Assembly: GCA_902779845.1 (NCBI GenBank)
Contig: CACZCZ010000002.1
Location: 62,001 to 126,000, forward strand
Origin: an uncultured Bacteroidales bacterium
GTDB taxonomy: Bacteria; Bacteroidota; Bacteroidia; Bacteroidales; Bacteroidaceae
DNA length: 64,000 bases
Direction: 5' to 3'
Shown here: positions 1 through 7,745 of the stretch, piece by piece
How the letters are laid out: each line of letters begins with the position of its first letter
How positions within the stretch are numbered: the stretch's first letter is position 1
Notes under the pieces: generated by a model
Database searches by the model: none
Told to the model about the DNA's origin: nothing
The model's input: only the letters and a program-made list of their open reading frames with translations
Position numbers and translations under genes: made by a program

Positions 1-169
1 GGCTCTAGACAAAAAATGGAAAAGTAATTTACCTCCAAATCCCCAAACAGGTAAACCATTCGACTTTACAAAGCATCCTTTTGCCAGATATGATCAATCA
101 CTCGGAGGGGTCGGTATTGAAATTCATGGTTGGAAATTTAAAGATGGCAAACTTGACAAACAACCATAA
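1..169 (+). CDS. 3' end of an unrecognised protein (5' end outside the window)
   Basis: An open frame entering from the left edge (first full codon at base 2) encodes 55 residues and stops at TAA 167-169. The tail is rich in Lys, Pro, Gly and aromatic residues (for example PFDFTKHPF and GIEIHGWKF). No family is recognised. It could be the C-terminal domain of a larger secreted or toxin-like protein, but nothing here proves that. The first copy of the island promoter element follows 18 nt after its stop, so it belongs to a separate upstream unit. Confidence 0.55.
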   Translation, partial: ALDKKWKSNLPPNPQTGKPFDFTKHPFARYDQSLGGVGIEIHGWKFKDGKLDKQP

Positions 170-186
170 AAGGATAGGTAAGGCGA

Positions 187-218
187 TTTGAATTTTTCTC
201 CTAATCTTCCTATATTAA
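187..218 (+). promoter_or_regulatory. Island promoter element, copy 1
   Basis: TTTGAATTTTTC starts at 187 and TATATTA starts at 211, 24 nt apart start to start. It lies 31 nt before the ATG at 250. It resembles a Bacteroidota -33/-7 pair, but the -7 box lacks the usual TAnnTTTG form. Confidence 0.7.
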
Positions 219-249
219 CCTAAAGTTTAACCTTTCAAACAAAACTCTT

Positions 250-387
250 ATGAAATTAAGAATTAACAAAGACTCTATAAGTGCTAATCAGTCCAAAGAA
301 GGCATACTTCGCGCTAAAGTTGACGTACTTTTAAGAAAGATTGAGGAAATGAGGGAGGAGCTTGAAGAGTTGAAAAATAAGATTTAA
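250..387 (+). CDS. 45-aa charged coiled-coil-like peptide
   Basis: ATG at 250 opens a 45-codon frame ending at TAA 385-387. The second half is a highly charged helix (RKIEEMREELEELKNKI) with heptad-like spacing of Leu, Ile and Met, so a short coiled coil is likely. No family is recognised. Coding status is supported by the island promoter element 31 nt upstream and by the same layout at the neighbouring island genes. A role as a small binding partner or antitoxin-like peptide would be speculation. Confidence 0.55.
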   Translation: MKLRINKDSISANQSKEGILRAKVDVLLRKIEEMREELEELKNKI

Positions 388-396
388 ACCTCATCT

Positions 397-428
397 TTTG
401 AATTTGCCTCACAGTCTTTCTATATTAT
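397..428 (+). promoter_or_regulatory. Island promoter element, copy 2
   Basis: TTTGAATTTGCC starts at 397 and TATATTAT at 421, again 24 nt apart. The ATG of the 60-aa gene is at 433, only 5 nt after the box, which suggests a leaderless or nearly leaderless transcript. Confidence 0.7.
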
Positions 429-432
429 ATAC

Positions 433-615
433 ATGGAAGTCATCGGTATCATCCTTCTTCTCATCATTGCCTTTGTAGTCCTTGGCCTTCTGGGCTGGGG
501 ACTAAAAGGCATTGGGGTGATCTTTGACTTTCTTTGGGAGGGTTGCACTACGAGCATCGGCTGCCTCTTCTGGGTTGTCATCATCCTACTATTCATCGTA
601 GGACTGGCGCTTTGA
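433..615 (+). CDS. 60-aa double-spanning membrane protein, copy A
   Basis: The protein has two hydrophobic helices (about residues 3-24 and 42-60) joined by a short loop containing FDFLWEGCTTS, so it should be a small inner-membrane hairpin. Residues WGLKGIG and GCLFWVV are kept in the second copy at 10639-10821, which differs at only about five positions. That conservation argues for translation. Two scars of the same gene lie at 2797-2831 and 8661-8723. No family name is recognised. It may be a membrane partner of the adjacent ATPases or a toxin-like hairpin peptide; neither is shown. Confidence 0.75.
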   Translation: MEVIGIILLLIIAFVVLGLLGWGLKGIGVIFDFLWEGCTTSIGCLFWVVIILLFIVGLAL

Positions 616-668
616 AGTCCTGTTTACAAAAATCTGCATATTTGTCGTGTTAAAAAAAACGAACGTGA

Positions 669-700
669 TTTAAATTTTTCTGGCATTGTGTCTATATTGT
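669..700 (+). promoter_or_regulatory. Island promoter element, copy 3
   Basis: TTTAAATTTTTC starts at 669 and TATATTGT at 693, 24 nt apart. The ATP-binding protein gene starts at 726, 25 nt after the box. Confidence 0.7.
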
Positions 701-725
701 GTTTGTTATGTAAATTGAATGCAAT

Positions 726-1568
726 ATGTACTACTTACACAATTTTCAGCCCTACATGGATAGCAAGCATCTCTATCCTTGGCGTGTCATCTATCCAATG
801 CAGTTAGAACACATAGAGTTTGCTCCCATCACCATTTTCTATGGTAACAACGGTTGTGGAAAATCCACACTCTTAAATGTTATTGCAGAGCGCATCGGAA
901 TAAAAAACAAAACGCAGGGAAATAGCAATGAGTATTTTGAGAACTATGTGAAGAAATGCACATATTCAGGTGATGACGAGATGCCAGAAGACAGCGCTTT
1001 CATCCGTAGTGAGGACATTATGGCAGGCATAACCAAGAGACGCGAAAGGTTTGCCCGAATGAAAGCAGAATTGCTGAATGGAAAAATGAGTAAGGATATT
1101 AAGGATTATGGAGTTAGCACAAGACTATATCAAAAAGCGCTGACGGCCCCTGACGAAGTAGATCCTTCTGAATATGCTAGGCTGTCGAGATTATCCGATT
1201 TTGCCAGCACCCGCTCTGCATTAGCATCGGGCAGCGTAGATTTTATGTCGAATGGCGAGAAGGCTTTGGAGTTCTTTAGGGATCATTTGTTTGAAGATAC
1301 ACTCTATTTGCTTGACGAACCTGAGAATTCGATGGCACCTGCCTATCAGCAGGAACTGGCCAGAGAAATCTCGCTCTTGGCATATCGTCTTCATAGCCAA
1401 TTCATCATTGCTACCCATTCGCCATTTATGCTTTCAATAGAACATGCCAGAATCTATGATCTGGATGCAAGGCCGGCACGAATGCGGGAGTGGTACCAAT
1501 TAGAGAATATGCAGACATACTACCAGCTATTCAAGCGGTTTGAAAAAAGATTCGAAGGGAACCATTGA
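726..1568 (+). CDS. ABC-type/AAA_15-like ATPase (COG3910-like)
   Basis: A 280-aa soluble ATPase with the ABC/SMC-like head fold. Walker A is GNNGCGKST at residues 40-48 (Lys46), a signature-like SNGEKAL lies near 175-181, Walker B is LYLLDEPE with Asp197-Glu198, and the switch histidine is in ATHSPF (His231). There is no nuclease (TOPRIM) domain, unlike full OLD proteins, and the size matches stand-alone predicted ATPases of this type. Such proteins often act as sensors or motors in defence and stress systems. The substrate is unknown. It has its own island promoter and lies between two small island genes. Confidence 0.85.
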   Translation: MYYLHNFQPYMDSKHLYPWRVIYPMQLEHIEFAPITIFYGNNGCGKSTLLNVIAERIGIKNKTQGNSNEYFENYVKKCTYSGDDEMPEDSAFIRSEDIMAGITKRRERFARMKAELLNGKMSKDIKDYGVSTRLYQKALTAPDEVDPSEYARLSRLSDFASTRSALASGSVDFMSNGEKALEFFRDHLFEDTLYLLDEPENSMAPAYQQELAREISLLAYRLHSQFIIATHSPFMLSIEHARIYDLDARPARMREWYQLENMQTYYQLFKRFEKRFEGNH

Positions 1569-1650
1569 TCCTGTCTGAAAAAGTTGAACGATTTATGAAA
1601 ATCTCTGATGATGTGACTAAATTAGTAAAGAATCATTGACAATAATCACC

Positions 1651-1932
1651 ATGCAAGACTGGAGCAAATATATTGAGATGCCTTATAAAGAGGTGCTGGC
1701 GGAACTGATAGCAGAGGGCTATCAGGTAGTGGATGACAGCCTCTTTGCTGGATATAGAAATACAGAACTGCAAAAGGATGACATCAAGATCCAATTGCTT
1801 TGCGATCCTTTTGATATGGATGACTTCGAGGAGAAAGAAAGATCAGAAGAAGTATTCAGCTTAGATGATTCCGAATGGGTTGTTGAAGATGTCTTTGAGA
1901 ATGGAGAATCATATATAGAGGCCAACTGGTAA
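1651..1932 (+). CDS. Small acidic island protein, MQDWSKYIE family
   Basis: The frame is open from 1636, but the start is set at ATG 1651 because a second copy at 10837 begins with exactly the same MQDWSKYIEMP. The resulting 93-aa protein is strongly acidic, with runs such as DDFEEKERSEE and EDVFENGES, and has no signal peptide or membrane segment. No family is recognised. The acidity and size would fit an immunity or antitoxin protein, but this is only a guess. It lies 82 nt after the ATPase stop with no clear promoter of its own, so it may be co-transcribed. Confidence 0.7.
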   Translation: MQDWSKYIEMPYKEVLAELIAEGYQVVDDSLFAGYRNTELQKDDIKIQLLCDPFDMDDFEEKERSEEVFSLDDSEWVVEDVFENGESYIEANW

Positions 1933-1948
1933 AAAAGTCACCCTGATT

Positions 1949-1980
1949 TTTGAATTTTTCTCCAATAGTTACTATATTAT
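1949..1980 (+). promoter_or_regulatory. Island promoter element, copy 4
   Basis: TTTGAATTTTTC starts at 1949 and TATATTAT at 1973, 24 nt apart. It precedes the HAD-sigma fusion gene (ATG 2008) by 27 nt, so the sigma-like gene itself carries the element. Confidence 0.75.
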
Positions 1981-2007
1981 CATCGAAAACCAATATAAAC
2001 GTTAAAT

Positions 2008-2778
2008 ATGAAACGAGTATTTATTGACATGGACAATGTGCTGGTGGACTTCCAGTCGGGACTCGACCAGGTGAGTGAAGAAACGAAAGCGGCATACGCT
2101 GGCCGTTTGGATGAGATTCCGGGGCTGTTCGCCAAGATGAAGCCAATGCCTGGGGCCATAGAAGCTGTGCATGAGCTGCAGAAGCATTACGACCTGTTCA
2201 TCCTCTCTACGGCGCCGTGGAGGAATCCTTCAGCGTGGTCGGACAAGGTGGAGTGGGTGACGAAATATCTTGATGACGTGTTCCACAAGCGGCTCATCAT
2301 CTCGCACCGCAAGGATCTCTGCCAGGGTGATTATCTGATTGACGACCGTGGGAAGAATGGCACAAGTGAGTTCGGTGGAAAATGGATTCAGTTTGGTTCT
2401 GAGCAATTCCCTGATTGGGAGAGTGTGCTCAAATATCTGAGCAGTCGTAGATTAGATGAATATATGATAGAAATTGGTAGTTATGATTTGTTGACTCTGG
2501 AAGAAGAGTTGACATTGGCCAAGGCCATACAACAGAAAGGACCTGACTGCGAAGAAGCAGAACGTCTGGTAAAAGGTTACTTGCGATTTGTAGTTAGCGT
2601 AGCCAATCAGTATCAGAATAAAGGGTTGACGTTCGAAGAACTGATAGAGGTTGGAAACGAAGGGTTAAAAGAGGCTGCTGTGAAATACGAACCGAATGCC
2701 GACAGTAAGTTCATCCGCTTTGCCGTTCCGTTGATCCGTCAACACATCCTGCAAGCCATTGAATCGAAGGCTTTATAA
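2008..2778 (+). CDS. HAD 5'(3')-deoxyribonucleotidase-like domain fused to a truncated sigma-70 region 1.2-2.4
   Basis: Residues 1 to about 147 match the NT5C-type 5'(3')-deoxyribonucleotidase branch of the HAD superfamily. Visible parts are DMDNVLVDF with Asp7 and Asp9, STAPW, and the HRKD...DYLIDDR end. Residues 149-256 read like a Bacteroidota housekeeping sigma factor from region 1.2 through region 2.4 (YLRFVVSVANQYQNKGL, GNEGLKEAAVKYE, FIRFAVPLIRQHILQ). The protein stops there, so regions 3 and 4 are missing. In region 2.4 the two tryptophans that help open the -10 element are replaced by Pro241-Leu242, and the preceding Tyr is Phe. It could bind core polymerase as an odd sigma, an anti-sigma-like decoy or a nucleotide-responsive regulator. 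The domain assignment is firm by eye; the function is inference. Confidence 0.85.
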   Translation: MKRVFIDMDNVLVDFQSGLDQVSEETKAAYAGRLDEIPGLFAKMKPMPGAIEAVHELQKHYDLFILSTAPWRNPSAWSDKVEWVTKYLDDVFHKRLIISHRKDLCQGDYLIDDRGKNGTSEFGGKWIQFGSEQFPDWESVLKYLSSRRLDEYMIEIGSYDLLTLEEELTLAKAIQQKGPDCEEAERLVKGYLRFVVSVANQYQNKGLTFEELIEVGNEGLKEAAVKYEPNADSKFIRFAVPLIRQHILQAIESKAL

Positions 2779-2796
2779 AATCTCCGCATCAATGTT

Positions 2797-2831
2797 TTTT
2801 TAGTCCTCGGCCTTCTTGGCTGGGGACTAAA
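2797..2831 (+). pseudogene. Scar of the 60-aa membrane-protein gene
   Basis: Thirty-five bases match the middle of copies 433-615 and 10639-10821 and would encode LVLGLLGWGLN in the matching frame. Nothing of the flanks of that gene remains, so this is a leftover fragment downstream of the fusion gene. Confidence 0.7.
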
Positions 2832-2873
2832 TGTTATAGAAAGTGTTAACAAATGATAAAAGGCAGGGCGGTT

Positions 2874-2905
2874 TTTGAATTTTGGGACGAATGCAACCAT
2901 ATTAT
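2874..2905 (+). promoter_or_regulatory. Island promoter element, copy 5
   Basis: TTTGAATTTTGG starts at 2874 and CATATTAT at 2898, 24 nt apart. One box position differs from the consensus. A 31-codon frame starts at 2958. Confidence 0.6.
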
Positions 2906-2957
2906 AATACGCATAAAGTAAAAAGTAAAAGGTAAAAATTAAAAGATTTACTATCGT

Positions 2958-3053
2958 ATGACGACCCATCTTATGACCACTTTAGAAACAGTTATATTCA
3001 TATTGGGGTGGAGTACCATGATTGGTATCTTCGATTACCTTGAAAGTAAATAA
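2958..3053 (+). CDS. 31-aa single-spanning membrane peptide (tentative)
   Basis: ATG 2958 to TAA 3051-3053 encodes 31 residues with one hydrophobic segment (TVIFILGWSTMIGIF) and a polar end (DYLESK). It lies 52 nt after island promoter copy 5 and before copy 6. A second ATG at 2973 is also possible. Small hydrophobic peptides of this size can be type I toxins or membrane regulators, but nothing proves translation here. Confidence 0.4.
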   Translation: MTTHLMTTLETVIFILGWSTMIGIFDYLESK

Positions 3054-3111
3054 ACGACATTCCATAATATGTCGTAGATTGAGAAGTTTTTTGAAAAAAG
3101 TGGAGGTGAAC

Positions 3112-3143
3112 ATTAAATTTTTCTGGTGATGGTACTATATTAT
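3112..3143 (+). promoter_or_regulatory. Island promoter element, copy 6
   Basis: ATTAAATTTTTC starts at 3112 and TATATTAT at 3136, 24 nt apart. The element and the leader after it (to about 3173) are near-identical to 11002-11064, so this whole start region is duplicated. Confidence 0.7.
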
Positions 3144-3175
3144 GTTTGTAATCCCTAAAAAATGATTATGAACTT

Positions 3176-4861
3176 ATGACAAAGAAAGTAGAGACGAAAG
3201 TCGTGAAAAGAACGAAAGTAGAGAAACAAATGACGCTGCTGCGAGCCATTGAGCGCATTGTAGATGTGTCGAAGGACTCCAAGCTGAAGGCCGAGGCCAA
3301 AGCAGATATGGCAGATGAGGTGCGCTATGTTGCTGAGCGCTACGGCATCACCGAGCGGCAGGCAATCTTGTTCTGCGTATGCATGGAACGAGGCCCGCGA
3401 CGCGTGGATTACGACGACCTGGCCAGCCACCTGGATGTCAGCAATATCCGCATCCTTAGCTATGCCGAGGACATCGATGCGCTGGTGCGCCGCCGCCTGC
3501 TGCGCTACCGCGATGCGAAGGATGAAGACGAGTTCGACATCCCACAGCCCGTCATCAAAGCCTTGAAGCACAACGAGGTGTATGAACTGCCAGCACGTAC
3601 GGGATTGGACTGCGCAAGCCTCTTCGAAATACTTGACGAGTTGTTCGAGGACCTGAGCGACGATGCCATCACGCCCAATGACCTCATCAGAGAAATCAAC
3701 ACGCTTTTCCAAGATAATCCCCAGGTGTCTTTCGCCAAGCAGGTCAAGGAACTCAGCCCTGGCTCGCAGCAAGATAAATTACTGTTGCTGTTCTTCTGCC
3801 ATCGGCTGGTGAACAAGGATGATGACGACATCCGCTTTGGGCAGATGGAGGACTGCTTCGTCAACTCTGCCGCTTTCATCAATGCCAAGGGGCTTCTGCG
3901 AAGCGGCGAGCACCCGCTGATGCAGAAGAAACTCATCGAGCACCGCTGCGAAGACGGCATCGCTGACACCACTCGCTACAAACTCACCGAGCAGACCAAG
4001 CGCACGCTGCTGGCCGAGATGAAGATCAACACCAGCGAAGAGAAGTTGGCAGATGTCATCAAGGCCAAGGACCTGAAAGCGAAAGAGATGTTCTATGTCG
4101 AAGAGAACCGGAAACAGGTGACAGAGCTGAAATCGTTCCTCGCTCCCGAGAAATACAATGAGATACGCGAGCGGATGCAGAAGACGGGCTTCCGCACCGG
4201 TTTCGCCTGCCTGTTCTATGGTGGCCCCGGCACAGGCAAGACAGAGACAGCATACCAGTTGGCACGCGAGACCGGGCGCGACATCATGATTGTCGATGTA
4301 CCGCAAATCAAGAGCAAATGGGTGGGCGACTCGGAGAAGAACATCAAGGCGCTGTTCGACCGCTACCGCGAGCTCGTGAAGAAGAAAAGCGCCGAGGGGG
4401 CTGCCCCTATCCTACTCTTCAACGAAGCCGACGCCATCATCGGCATCCGCAAGCAGGGAGCACAGAGCGCTGTAGATAAGATGGAGAACTCCATCCAGAA
4501 CATCATCCTGCAGGAGATGGAGACGCTGGACGGCATCATGATTGCCACCACGAACCTGACGCAGAACCTGGACAGCGCCTTCGAGCGCCGCTTCCTCTAT
4601 AAAATCAAGTTCGAAAAGCCCGATGCCACCGTGCGCCAGCACCTCTGGCAATCGATGATGCCCACGCTCAGCGATGCCGACGCCCATATCCTCGCCACCG
4701 GCTACGATTTCAGCGGCGGACAGATTGAGAACATCAGTCGCAAGGCCACCATCAACGCTATCCTGCACGGCGACGACAGCAACAGCCTCAGCCAGCTCAC
4801 CGCCTACTGCAATGCCGAACGTCTGGACGGTCAAGCCCCCTCCCGCAGGATTGGATTCTGA
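3176..4861 (+). CDS. AAA+ ATPase with N-terminal helical/winged-helix-like region
   Basis: A 561-aa soluble protein. The first ~320 residues are helical and contain a winged-helix-like stretch near residues 60-120. The AAA+ module follows: Walker A GGPGTGKT at 349-356 (Lys355), a VGDSEKNIKALF stretch typical of classical AAA proteins, Walker B LLFNEAD with Asn416-Glu417 in place of the usual Asp-Glu, a sensor-1-like ATTNL and an arginine-finger-like FERRF. It probably remodels or unfolds a protein partner. The start at 3176 overlaps the stop of a short frame beginning at 3162, so translation may be coupled. The tail CNAERLDGQAPSRR recurs at 11289-11350, a remnant of a second copy. The target is unknown. 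Confidence 0.85.
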   Translation: MTKKVETKVVKRTKVEKQMTLLRAIERIVDVSKDSKLKAEAKADMADEVRYVAERYGITERQAILFCVCMERGPRRVDYDDLASHLDVSNIRILSYAEDIDALVRRRLLRYRDAKDEDEFDIPQPVIKALKHNEVYELPARTGLDCASLFEILDELFEDLSDDAITPNDLIREINTLFQDNPQVSFAKQVKELSPGSQQDKLLLLFFCHRLVNKDDDDIRFGQMEDCFVNSAAFINAKGLLRSGEHPLMQKKLIEHRCEDGIADTTRYKLTEQTKRTLLAEMKINTSEEKLADVIKAKDLKAKEMFYVEENRKQVTELKSFLAPEKYNEIRERMQKTGFRTGFACLFYGGPGTGKTETAYQLARETGRDIMIVDVPQIKSKWVGDSEKNIKALFDRYRELVKKKSAEGAAPILLFNEADAIIGIRKQGAQSAVDKMENSIQNIILQEMETLDGIMIATTNLTQNLDSAFERRFLYKIKFEKPDATVRQHLWQSMMPTLSDADAHILATGYDFSGGQIENISRKATINAILHGDDSNSLSQLTAYCNAERLDGQAPSRRIGF

Positions 4862-4866
4862 CGAAG

Positions 4867-4905
4867 AAATCTCATGCGACATCACAGCCGCATGAGATTT
4901 CTTGT
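4867..4905 (+). terminator. Rho-independent terminator after the AAA+ gene
   Basis: A perfect 12-bp stem (AAATCTCATGCG at 4867-4878, its complement at 4889-4900) with a 10-nt loop starts 6 nt after the stop codon and ends in a short T-rich stretch. Confidence 0.75.
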
Positions 4906-5000
4906 TCCTAGTTCAAAACCTTTTTCGCACTTTTTCCCTTATTTTGCTCTTTTCTCTTCTTCTCTTTTCATTTTATTATTGCACTTTTTGTGCCATTTCT

Positions 5001-5031
5001 TTTGTCCGAATCAGATTATTCGTTACTTTTG
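5001..5031 (+). promoter_or_regulatory. Ordinary Bacteroidota promoter for the 5.2-8.5 kb operon
   Basis: TTTG at 5001-5004 and TACTTTTG at 5024-5031 fit the usual -33/-7 pair. Bases 4906-5204 between the terminator and the next gene hold this promoter, a T-rich stretch and the inverted repeat at 5114-5165, but no convincing gene. Confidence 0.6.
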
Positions 5032-5113
5032 TGGCGTGATATCGCTCATGATACGTCAAGAGCCCTTACCTAACGAAACATCCTGAAGCCCCAAATACAT
5101 GAAAAGAACTAAC

Positions 5114-5165
5114 TAATAGCCTATAATAGGAAGATTCCGAAAATCCTTAAAAGAGTAGGCTATTA
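5114..5165 (+). repeat. Inverted repeat in the leader of the zinc-ribbon gene
   Basis: TAATAGCCTA at 5114-5123 and TAGGCTATTA at 5156-5165 are perfect inverted copies 32 nt apart. They lie in the presumed 5' leader, 40 nt before the start codon, and could form an operator or an RNA hairpin. Confidence 0.5.
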
Positions 5166-5204
5166 TTAAGAAGTATCAAAATAAAAACTAAATAAATTAA
5201 GCGT

Positions 5205-6290
5205 ATGTATTCAGAACAATTAGAAACCCTCATCAAAAATGTCCTTGCAGATGGGGTTATTACAGACAAAGAACGTGCTGTACTACATAAGAAGGCTGAG
5301 GCTGAAGGCATAGATGTTGATGAAATCGATGTCTATATTGAGGGAGAACTGGACAAGATTCGTAACGAACAGCAAAAGGTAAAGTCGCAAGTTTGTAAAT
5401 GTCCTTCATGCGGAGAGATTATTAATGTTCTAGAAGGCGTCTGTCCAAGTTGCGGTCACATAATGACAGTAGATAAAAATGATTTATTAGAAATATTAGA
5501 AAATTTAGAATCGTGCCTCGCAGACTTGAAAGGTTCGACAGACGATCCTGATAAAAAGATAGCATTAGTAGAAAAGCACAAAAGGAAGGCTAAAATGCTA
5601 TATGGAGATAATCAAAAGGTAAAATATCTCCTGAATGAAATTGATGTAGAATTGGCAACACAAAGGAAGTCGTGGAAGAAGAAGTTCATAAAAAGAAAAA
5701 TGACCAAATTCTGGTGGGCAATTTCTCTTATATTCATTGTGGTAGCATACTTTATAGGTATGTTCTGCTATCACACAGTTTTACAAATTGAAGTCAAATA
5801 CGAGACGACGAAGTTTATTAAGCAGATAGAATCCTTGGAAGAGCCAACTCCCCAGAACATTGAAAACGTATATCAGGCCTTTAAAGACTTCAAGAATAAC
5901 GATAATATAAGAGAAATACACAATCCTTGTAATTGGTTGGGATGTGATTATCTACAATGGAATTGGGGTTATACATGTCCTGTACAAGCCACAATGTGGC
6001 ATGGAAAAGAGAGTATAGCAAATAAACTTAAAGCATACGGACGTAAGGTTGCTCGTGCGTACATAGAAAAGTATAAACTTGATGAACAGATAGCCCGTAA
6101 AACCGCCCACATAGAAGATGAAGTTTATAATCCAGACGAACAAAAAAAATACTATGCTCATTTTGGAGTGGCGACGGATTCTGAAAGAAAAAAATATGCG
6201 GAACTTTCAAGAATGTTAATACCCATAAAAGACATTATTCAAGAATTCTGTGGCTTTAGTAGTGGTAGCATGTCTGACTTTTTTGAATAA
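5205..6290 (+). CDS. TerB-like/zinc-ribbon single-pass membrane protein
   Basis: A 361-aa protein. Residues 1-55 (LADGVITDKERAVLHKKAEA) look like the short acidic helical repeat seen in TerB-type and related Bacteroidota proteins. A four-cysteine zinc ribbon follows (CPSC pairs at Cys66/Cys69 and Cys80/Cys83; Cys64 is nearby). After a coiled segment comes one membrane helix at about 169-191, and the C-terminal ~170 residues would lie outside the cytoplasm. Function unknown. It heads a plus-strand run with the SPFH and GYF_2 genes, which suggests membrane surveillance or envelope stress. Confidence 0.7.
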   Translation: MYSEQLETLIKNVLADGVITDKERAVLHKKAEAEGIDVDEIDVYIEGELDKIRNEQQKVKSQVCKCPSCGEIINVLEGVCPSCGHIMTVDKNDLLEILENLESCLADLKGSTDDPDKKIALVEKHKRKAKMLYGDNQKVKYLLNEIDVELATQRKSWKKKFIKRKMTKFWWAISLIFIVVAYFIGMFCYHTVLQIEVKYETTKFIKQIESLEEPTPQNIENVYQAFKDFKNNDNIREIHNPCNWLGCDYLQWNWGYTCPVQATMWHGKESIANKLKAYGRKVARAYIEKYKLDEQIARKTAHIEDEVYNPDEQKKYYAHFGVATDSERKKYAELSRMLIPIKDIIQEFCGFSSGSMSDFFE

Positions 6291-6365
6291 ACATAGTGCA
6301 TAACCGACTTCTTAAAGTAGGCTCAAAAATGAAAGAGAGAAACACGTATATTAACAATTCACATC

Positions 6366-7715
6366 ATGGGACTATTCAGTAGAGGAAAGAACGGTGGAAT
6401 GATGAATGTCATTCGCTGTGACGAAGAAGAATATATTGTGTGGAAATGGCGGCCTGAAGGACAGGACGTGAATTCCACAAGTAGAGAAAACAGCATCCGA
6501 TATGGCAGTTCGCTACGTGTGAAGGATGGCGAAATGGCTGTGTTTGTCTATAAGCAAAAAGGTGGGCAGACACAGGACTTCATCATGGGACCATACGATG
6601 ACACTATCAAGACTGCCAACTTCCCTGTGCTCAGTAGCATAGTGGGTATGGCGTTTGGTGGGGAGTCACCTTTCCAAGCAGAAGTGTATTTCATCAATTT
6701 GCAGAGTAACAACCAACTGCGCTTTGGCGTGCCCTTCTTTGATGTATTCGACCCGCGTCTGCCTGATCATGGTGTGCCAATGGCTGTACGCGGAACGATG
6801 ACTTTCAATATCACCGATTATCTGAACTTCATCAAATTGAACCGTCTGGTAGACTTCAACCAAGATCAATTCATGAAGCAGATAAAAGATGCTTTGACGA
6901 AGTATGTAAAGGGAGTCGTCCTGAATGTGCCCCGCGAAATGGGAATACCTGTGGTGCAGATGGAGACGCAGATATTAAACATCAATGCAAAAATTGAGGC
7001 ATTCCTTAAACCCCGCATTGAAGGAGACTTTGGTGTAAACCTGAAAGCTTTCGATATAGGCGCGCTGGAGATTGATAAAGATAGTCCTTATTATAAAGAA
7101 CTACGTCACTTGACAGCAGAGAATACAGGAAAGACGATGGATGCCCAAACCGATACCAACATCAAAAACCTGCAAGATACTCAGCAAATCAATGCCGCCA
7201 ACATGGAAGAAACGCTTCGCATACAGCGCGAAGAGATGCAAAGGGCACAACGTCTGCAGACAGAAACCAACTTCATGGGAGCTTTCGGAATGGAGCAACA
7301 AGCCGAGATTCTCAAGACAGGCGCTCAGAGCCTTGGCCAAATGGGAAACATGGGCGGTGGAGGCGGAGGCACCAATCCAGCAGGTATGATGACAGGCATG
7401 ATGGTAGGTGGCTCTTTAGGTCAACAGATGGCAGGCATGATGCAGAACATGGGGCAGCATATGCAGAATGCCATGAATACACCTCCGCCTGTTCCCAATG
7501 TGCAGTATTATATTTCCTTCAACGGTGCTCAGGCAGGTCCCTTCACCATCCCCAAACTGACAGAGATGGTGCAAAGTGGACAGATGACTGCACAAACCTA
7601 CGTATGGAAACAGGGTATGGCAAACTGGGAATTGGCAGGTAATGTGCAGGAACTTGCTGCGCTATTCACAACGCCAGGTAACACACCTCCACCTCCTCCA
7701 CCACCAAACATATAA
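6366..7715 (+). CDS. SPFH-domain protein with C-terminal GYF_2 domain (YdjI-like)
   Basis: 449 aa. The first ~260 residues match the YdjI-type SPFH (flotillin/prohibitin-like) family, including an N-terminal GLFSRGKNGG start and a long SPFH core. A helical stretch follows, then a Gly/Met-rich linker (about 325-365) and a GYF_2 (DUF4339) domain at about 379-434 with the typical YYISFNGAQAGPF and VWKQGMANW signatures. SPFH proteins of this type assemble at membranes and in Bacillus are tied to the phage-shock response; the GYF_2 part probably binds a partner. It ends in a Pro-rich tail and is 30 nt from the next gene. Confidence 0.85.
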   Translation: MGLFSRGKNGGMMNVIRCDEEEYIVWKWRPEGQDVNSTSRENSIRYGSSLRVKDGEMAVFVYKQKGGQTQDFIMGPYDDTIKTANFPVLSSIVGMAFGGESPFQAEVYFINLQSNNQLRFGVPFFDVFDPRLPDHGVPMAVRGTMTFNITDYLNFIKLNRLVDFNQDQFMKQIKDALTKYVKGVVLNVPREMGIPVVQMETQILNINAKIEAFLKPRIEGDFGVNLKAFDIGALEIDKDSPYYKELRHLTAENTGKTMDAQTDTNIKNLQDTQQINAANMEETLRIQREEMQRAQRLQTETNFMGAFGMEQQAEILKTGAQSLGQMGNMGGGGGGTNPAGMMTGMMVGGSLGQQMAGMMQNMGQHMQNAMNTPPPVPNVQYYISFNGAQAGPFTIPKLTEMVQSGQMTAQTYVWKQGMANWELAGNVQELAALFTTPGNTPPPPPPPNI

Positions 7716-7745
7716 TAATATACGAACCTTAAATAATAGACAGTT

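Noticed and set aside
4874-5086. 70-codon frame after the AAA+ gene
   Set aside because: It starts inside the terminator hairpin and spans a T-rich region and a promoter; its translation is low-complexity.
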